From: Deltaproteobacteria bacterium | Lineage (GTDB): Bacteria > Desulfobacterota > Syntrophia > Syntrophales > UBA5619 | Length of the DNA stretch: 9,398 nt | Direction of reading: 5' to 3' | NCBI GenBank assembly: GCA_026388345.1 | Contig: JAPLJY010000191.1 | Location: forward strand, 1 to 9,398 | Shown: positions 6,474 to 9,398 of the stretch, in pieces | How positions within the stretch are numbered: the stretch's first letter is position 1 | How the letters are laid out: each line of letters opens with the position of its first letter | Position numbers and translations under genes: made by a program | Notes under the pieces: generated by a model | The model's database searches: none | Seen by the model: the letters and a program-made list of their open reading frames with translations, nothing else | Told to the model about the DNA's origin: nothing

Positions 6474-6934
6474 TCACACGCCGCGACGGAATTCGAGGCA
6501 TTTGGCAAGCGTCATCCGGTCCGTGTACTTGAGATCCCCGCCAACGGGAACGCCGAGGGCGATCCGCGTGACCTTCACGTTTCGTTCCTTCAGGAGCTTC
6601 GAGATCAGGAGGGCCGTCGTTTCCCCGGGCACGCTCGGGTTGGTCGCCCCAGGGCAATGAGTGAATCGGGCTCCTCGACAACGCAGATGAGCCCCCGGTC
6701 CCGCGCCTGGTCGGCGCAGACGTTGCAGAGCTCCCCCTCAGCGAGGTTGAAGCAGACGGAGCAGAGGCGGATCTTATCCTTCACGTCGAGGATGCTCTCG
6801 GAAAACCGCCGCGCATCCTCCATAGAGACATGGAGGATGTGGTTCGCCAGACGCGCCGCCGTCTTCTCCCCGATACCGGGAAACTTTGAGAACTCTTTGA
6901 TCAGGCGCTGGATGGGCAGAGCGTAACCGGACAT
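6474..6934 (-). pseudogene. recR: recR, recombination mediator, broken by an internal deletion with frameshift
   Basis: The N-terminal part reads normally for 95 codons: helix-hairpin-helix with FPGIGEKTA at 18-26, zinc finger C58-x2-C61...C70-x2-C73, and the start of the Toprim domain [13 protein letters not shown] at 83-95. In that frame translation then runs into unrelated sequence and stops at 6605. In another frame, from 6647 to the stop at 6474, the true RecR C-terminus appears: [14 protein letters not shown], then [16 protein letters not shown], ending FRRGV. Together they give about 152 residues against about 200 in the family. Roughly 45-48 residues, including the LSPLDGIGPED-type part of Toprim, are missing at 6647-6650. 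RecR loads RecA with RecO/RecF; this copy should not make a working protein. A sequencing or assembly error would look the same. The ATG is 8 bases after the ybaB stop, with AGGGGG upstream. Confidence 0.88.
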
Positions 6935-6942
6935 AGCGCCCC

Positions 6943-7254
6943 CTACGTCAGGCCGGGGATCTGCATCCCCCCGGTGATCTTACCCATCTCTGCGGCGGCC
7001 ATCTCCTGGGCCTTGCGGATCCCCTCGTTCACCGCCGCCATGATCAGATCCTGGAGCATCTCAACGTCATCCGGATTGACGACCTCCTTTTCGATCTTCA
7101 AGGAGAGGAGTTCGAACTTGCCGTTGACGGTGACGGAAACCATCCCGCCGCCCGCGGTCGCTTCGACGGTCTTCACCGCAAGCTCCTCCTGAAGCTTTAC
7201 CATCCTCTCCTGCATCTGCTTCGCCTGTTTCATGATGTTTCCGAAATTCTGCAC
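6943..7254 (-). CDS. ybaB: YbaB/EbfC family nucleoid-associated protein
   Basis: 103 aa with a GTG start, beginning [18 protein letters not shown] (V read as Met). The N-terminal amphipathic helix (about 3-25), [20 protein letters not shown] in the middle and the methionine-rich C-terminus ([11 protein letters not shown]) are typical of YbaB/EbfC, a small dimeric DNA-binding protein that usually lies between dnaX and recR. The open frame extends 18 codons further upstream, but the strong AAGGAGG at 7263-7269 lies 8 bases before this GTG, and the longer form would overlap dnaX and add a non-conserved tail. Distances: 19 bases after the dnaX stop, 8 bases before recR. Confidence 0.93.
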   Translation of the reverse strand: MQNFGNIMKQAKQMQERMVKLQEELAVKTVEATAGGGMVSVTVNGKFELLSLKIEKEVVNPDDVEMLQDLIMAAVNEGIRKAQEMAAAEMGKITGGMQIPGLT

Positions 7255-7262
7255 CGATGCTA

Positions 7263-7269
7263 CCTCCTT
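7263..7269 (-). promoter_or_regulatory. Shine-Dalgarno site that fixes the ybaB start
   Basis: AAGGAGG on the minus strand, 8 bases before the GTG at 7254. It selects this start over the ATG at 7308 inside dnaX. Confidence 0.75.
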
Positions 7270-7273
7270 GTTT

Positions 7274-9277
7274 TCAATCTTCCGGCGGGGACGGGTCAAT
7301 AGACACATCCTCCTCTTCCGGTTGCGGAACAGGCTGGCGCGTCACGGCGGCCGCCGGCGCGGTCGCCTCGATCACCTTCACGTCCCGCACCTCCGCACCG
7401 GGAAAGACATCCAGGATCTTCCGGACAAGCGGGTGGGAAAGCGCCTCCCGCCGGATCTCCTGGATGCGGAGGTTCTTCGCCGCCCGGCCGTTTCCGTTTC
7501 CATTTCCATTTCCGCTGCGGCTGTTTGTCACGCCGGCCACCTCGGGAGCAAGCGCCTCGATCTCCAGGGCCGTCTCCCGCCGGAAAAATTGCCGGCCGTA
7601 TTCGGCAAGATCCGTTTGCCGCCTGAGCACGTCATCGAGAAATAGATACCCTTTTTCAAAACCGATCCGGAGAAGACCCTCTTCGCAGCAGAGGCACTTT
7701 CCGGATTCAAGCTTGGCGCAGAGGGCCGGATCCTGACGCTTTACAAATCCCTTGAAGCCCTGCCATTCCCCCGCCGGAGGAATCCCGCCGCGCGTTTGCA
7801 CGCCATGGATGGCTTGAGGATGATCATTCCCCTGATCCGTCTCCGTACCGGTCCCGTAGGGCGCGCGCTCCTCCGCTGCCGGGGTTGTAACAGCCGTCTC
7901 CTCCGAATCCGGCGAAGCCGCATTCCAACGTCCCGTCCGCAGCGCCTCGCCACCTCCGTGAGCGTTGCGACCCGCCGGCGTCCCGACCGCCGCAGCGCTC
8001 CCCCCATTTTCCGATCCTGCCTCCATTGCGGCGGCGCCCGCCCGGCTCGCCGCCGGCCCGGGACCTCCACCGCTCACTTTTTCCGGCGGATGGACTGCGC
8101 CGAAGCCACCGCCCCCCGGCGTCGTCCCGCCCCCGAGACGTCTCTCCAGCCCCTCCATCCGGGCGAGGACCGCCTCGATCGGGATCAGAGGTTCCAGAAA
8201 GGCCATCCGGCAGAGAACCGCCTCCAGATTCAGGCGCGGGTTCATGCTCCGGCGGACGCTCTCCTCTTCGGCCATCAGGATCTCCAGGTAGCGCTGGAGG
8301 GATTCGGTCTGTCGCCCCGCCACCTGGGCCTTGAGTTTGATCGTTTCTTCCGCCGGAAGATCGACCAGGGCATCCTTCTCCCCCGCGATCCCGGTGAAGA
8401 GCAGATTTCGAAAGTGGCCAAGGAGCGTCTGATAGAAATAGCGCATGTCGAGGCCGGCGTTGTAGGCGTCGTCGATGATCGTAAGACAGCGGCCGGCGTC
8501 CCGGGCGAGGACCGCTTCGGAAAGGACAAAGAGGAAACGCCGATCCGATCGGCCGAGAATCTCCTCGACCGCCTGGTCCTCGATCTCGGAACCCGCATAG
8601 GAGATCACCTGGTCGAAAATACTCTGGGAGTCACGGAGGCTCCCGTCCCCCGCCTCGGCGATCCACGCAAGGCCATTATCGCTGATCCGGATCTTCTCTG
8701 CCGTCGCGATCTTCTTGAGATTCTCGGAAATCTGTTTCAGCGGGATCCGCCGGAAATCAAAGCACTGGCAGCGGGAGAGGATCGTCGCCGGCACCTTCTG
8801 GGTCTCCGTCGTCGCAAAGACGAAGATCACGTGGGCAGGCGGCTCTTCGAGGGTCTTGAGAAGGGCATTGAACGCCTCCCGCGTCAGCATGTGGACCTCG
8901 TCGATGATGTAGATCTTGTAGCGCGAGGAGGCGGGGGCAAATTTCACGTTCTCACGGAGTTCCCGGATCTCGTCGATCCCCCGGTTGGAGGCGCCGTCGA
9001 TCTCGCGGACGTCGATCGCGTTTCCATTCGTGATCTCGCTGCAATGCACGCAGCGGTTGCAGGGGGTCGGCGTCGGTCCCGTTTCGCAATTCAGGGCCTT
9101 CGCGAGGATCCGGGCGATCGAGGTCTTCCCGACACCGCGGGGCCCGCTAAAGAGAAAGGCGTGGGCGACGCGCTCCTGGGTAATCGCGTTTTGCAGCGTT
9201 CGGACCACATGCTCCTGCCCCAGGACTTCTTCAAAGACCTGGGGTCTGCATTTTCGGGCGAGAACGCGGTATTCCAC
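7274..9277 (-). CDS. dnaX: DNA polymerase III clamp-loader subunit gamma/tau
   Basis: 667 aa from a GTG start. The AAA+ module contains Walker A GPRGVGKT (45-52), the zinc-binding cysteines C64, C73, C76, C79, Walker B YIIDE (123-127) and the SRC arginine-finger motif at 168-170. The clamp-loader collar (domain III) runs to about residue 375. A Gly/Ala/Pro-rich, low-complexity linker (about 380-500) leads to a C-terminal tau-like domain that contains (Gly-Asn)4. Other family members begin MxYxVLARKxRPxxFxEVxGQ; here MEYRVLARKCRPQVFEEVLGQ fits when the GTG at 9277 is used. The longer ATG start at 9334 would place codons inside the SRP RNA gene and is rejected. No A-rich slippery heptamer for gamma production was noticed. 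Confidence 0.95.
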   Translation of the reverse strand: MEYRVLARKCRPQVFEEVLGQEHVVRTLQNAITQERVAHAFLFSGPRGVGKTSIARILAKALNCETGPTPTPCNRCVHCSEITNGNAIDVREIDGASNRGIDEIRELRENVKFAPASSRYKIYIIDEVHMLTREAFNALLKTLEEPPAHVIFVFATTETQKVPATILSRCQCFDFRRIPLKQISENLKKIATAEKIRISDNGLAWIAEAGDGSLRDSQSIFDQVISYAGSEIEDQAVEEILGRSDRRFLFVLSEAVLARDAGRCLTIIDDAYNAGLDMRYFYQTLLGHFRNLLFTGIAGEKDALVDLPAEETIKLKAQVAGRQTESLQRYLEILMAEEESVRRSMNPRLNLEAVLCRMAFLEPLIPIEAVLARMEGLERRLGGGTTPGGGGFGAVHPPEKVSGGGPGPAASRAGAAAMEAGSENGGSAAAVGTPAGRNAHGGGEALRTGRWNAASPDSEETAVTTPAAEERAPYGTGTETDQGNDHPQAIHGVQTRGGIPPAGEWQGFKGFVKRQDPALCAKLESGKCLCCEEGLLRIGFEKGYLFLDDVLRRQTDLAEYGRQFFRRETALEIEALAPEVAGVTNSRSGNGNGNGNGRAAKNLRIQEIRREALSHPLVRKILDVFPGAEVRDVKVIEATAPAAAVTRQPVPQPEEEDVSIDPSPPED
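7491..7514. repeat. Hexanucleotide tandem repeat inside dnaX
   Basis: Four copies of TTTCCR (TTTCCG, TTTCCA, TTTCCA, TTTCCG) on the plus strand. In dnaX this encodes (Gly-Asn)4 in the tau-specific C-terminal region. Because each unit is two codons, gain or loss of a copy keeps the frame. Confidence 0.85.
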
Positions 9278-9282
9278 GGATA

Positions 9283-9287
9283 CTCCT
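9283..9287 (-). promoter_or_regulatory. Shine-Dalgarno site that fixes the dnaX start
   Basis: AGGAG on the minus strand, 5 bases before the GTG at 9277. It lies between the SRP RNA gene and dnaX and supports the shorter DnaX protein. Confidence 0.7.
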
Positions 9288-9307
9288 GCGAGGCATGAGG
9301 GGAAAAG

Positions 9308-9398
9308 GGATAGCCGGGTTGACCCGCAGCACACGCTGGTGACTGCTGCCGCTGCTTCCTTCCGGACCTGACGGGGTTCACAGGCCGCCGTCGCACGG
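9308..9398 (-). ncRNA. ffs: Bacterial small signal recognition particle RNA (4.5S), 5' end beyond the window
   Basis: Minus strand contains GTCAGGTCCGGAAGGAAGCAGC-type sequence (about 9350-9371), the universally conserved SRP domain IV: a GGAA tetraloop closed by UCC/GGA, then the asymmetric internal loop that binds Ffh. The flanking GTGAACCCC and the later CGTGTG...GGGTCAACCC match the rest of the small hairpin RNA. It binds Ffh and guides co-translational membrane targeting. The 3' end is estimated at about 9308, just before CCCTTTTCCCC. The 5' end lies outside. The ffs-dnaX neighbourhood is common in bacteria. Confidence 0.9.

Noticed and set aside
6436..6681. Minus-strand open frame of 81 codons overlapping recR
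   Set aside because: It is out of frame with both readable RecR segments; its protein is unrelated to anything I know.
7274..8300. Programmed frameshift in dnaX (as in E. coli or Thermus)
   Set aside because: No A-rich slippery heptamer was noticed in the linker region; the G-rich runs there are not a known dnaX slip site.
7796..9298. Plus-strand open frame of 500 codons opposite dnaX
   Set aside because: Antisense shadow: arginine/aspartate-rich with no domain, while dnaX on the other strand has all AAA+ motifs.
9278..9334. Longer DnaX N-terminus starting at the ATG at 9334
   Set aside because: It would lie within the 3' part of the SRP RNA gene. The GTG at 9277 has a good AGGAG and gives the conserved family N-terminus.

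Overview
The window carries two blocks of genes, all transcribed leftwards (minus strand). It looks like a G+C-rich anaerobic bacterium, most plausibly a member of the former Deltaproteobacteria (Desulfobacterota, for example a Syntrophia- or Geobacter-like lineage). That guess rests on the small bacterial SRP RNA followed by dnaX-ybaB-recR, on a 2-oxoacid:ferredoxin oxidoreductase directly after recR (an arrangement I recall from Geobacter), and on the Fe-S-rich anaerobic enzymes. The sequence alone does not prove the taxon.

Right block (about 9398 to 6474), housekeeping: the 3' part of the 4.5S/SRP RNA gene, dnaX (clamp-loader gamma/tau), ybaB (nucleoid-associated protein) and recR. The recR copy is broken. 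Its N-terminal half (helix-hairpin-helix, zinc finger, start of Toprim) and its C-terminal end are both recognisable, but about 45-48 codons of the Toprim domain are missing between them and the reading frame changes at the junction. Either this is a real deletion or the sequence/assembly is wrong.

Middle (6473 to 6031), a 443-base gap: a REP-like palindrome lies just after recR, followed by two tandem GTGC-N7-GCACA dyads and an A+T-rich stretch. A sigma-54-type promoter, a sigma-70-type promoter and a near-perfect 23-bp dyad over the -35 box of the latter all point into the left block.

Left block (6030 to beyond 1), an apparent single operon with tight spacing: gamma, delta, alpha and beta subunits of a four-subunit, pyruvate-type 2-oxoacid:ferredoxin oxidoreductase. 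These are followed by NuoE-like and NuoF-like subunits and by the start of a NuoG/HydA-like [2Fe-2S]/2x[4Fe-4S] protein cut by the window edge. Together they suggest a complex or functional unit that decarboxylates a 2-oxoacid to acyl-CoA and passes electrons through a long Fe-S chain to an FMN/NAD(P)(H) site, possibly shared with ferredoxin by confurcation or bifurcation. That functional coupling is an inference from co-transcription and domain content. No CRISPR array, tRNA, phage or complete insertion sequence was seen.
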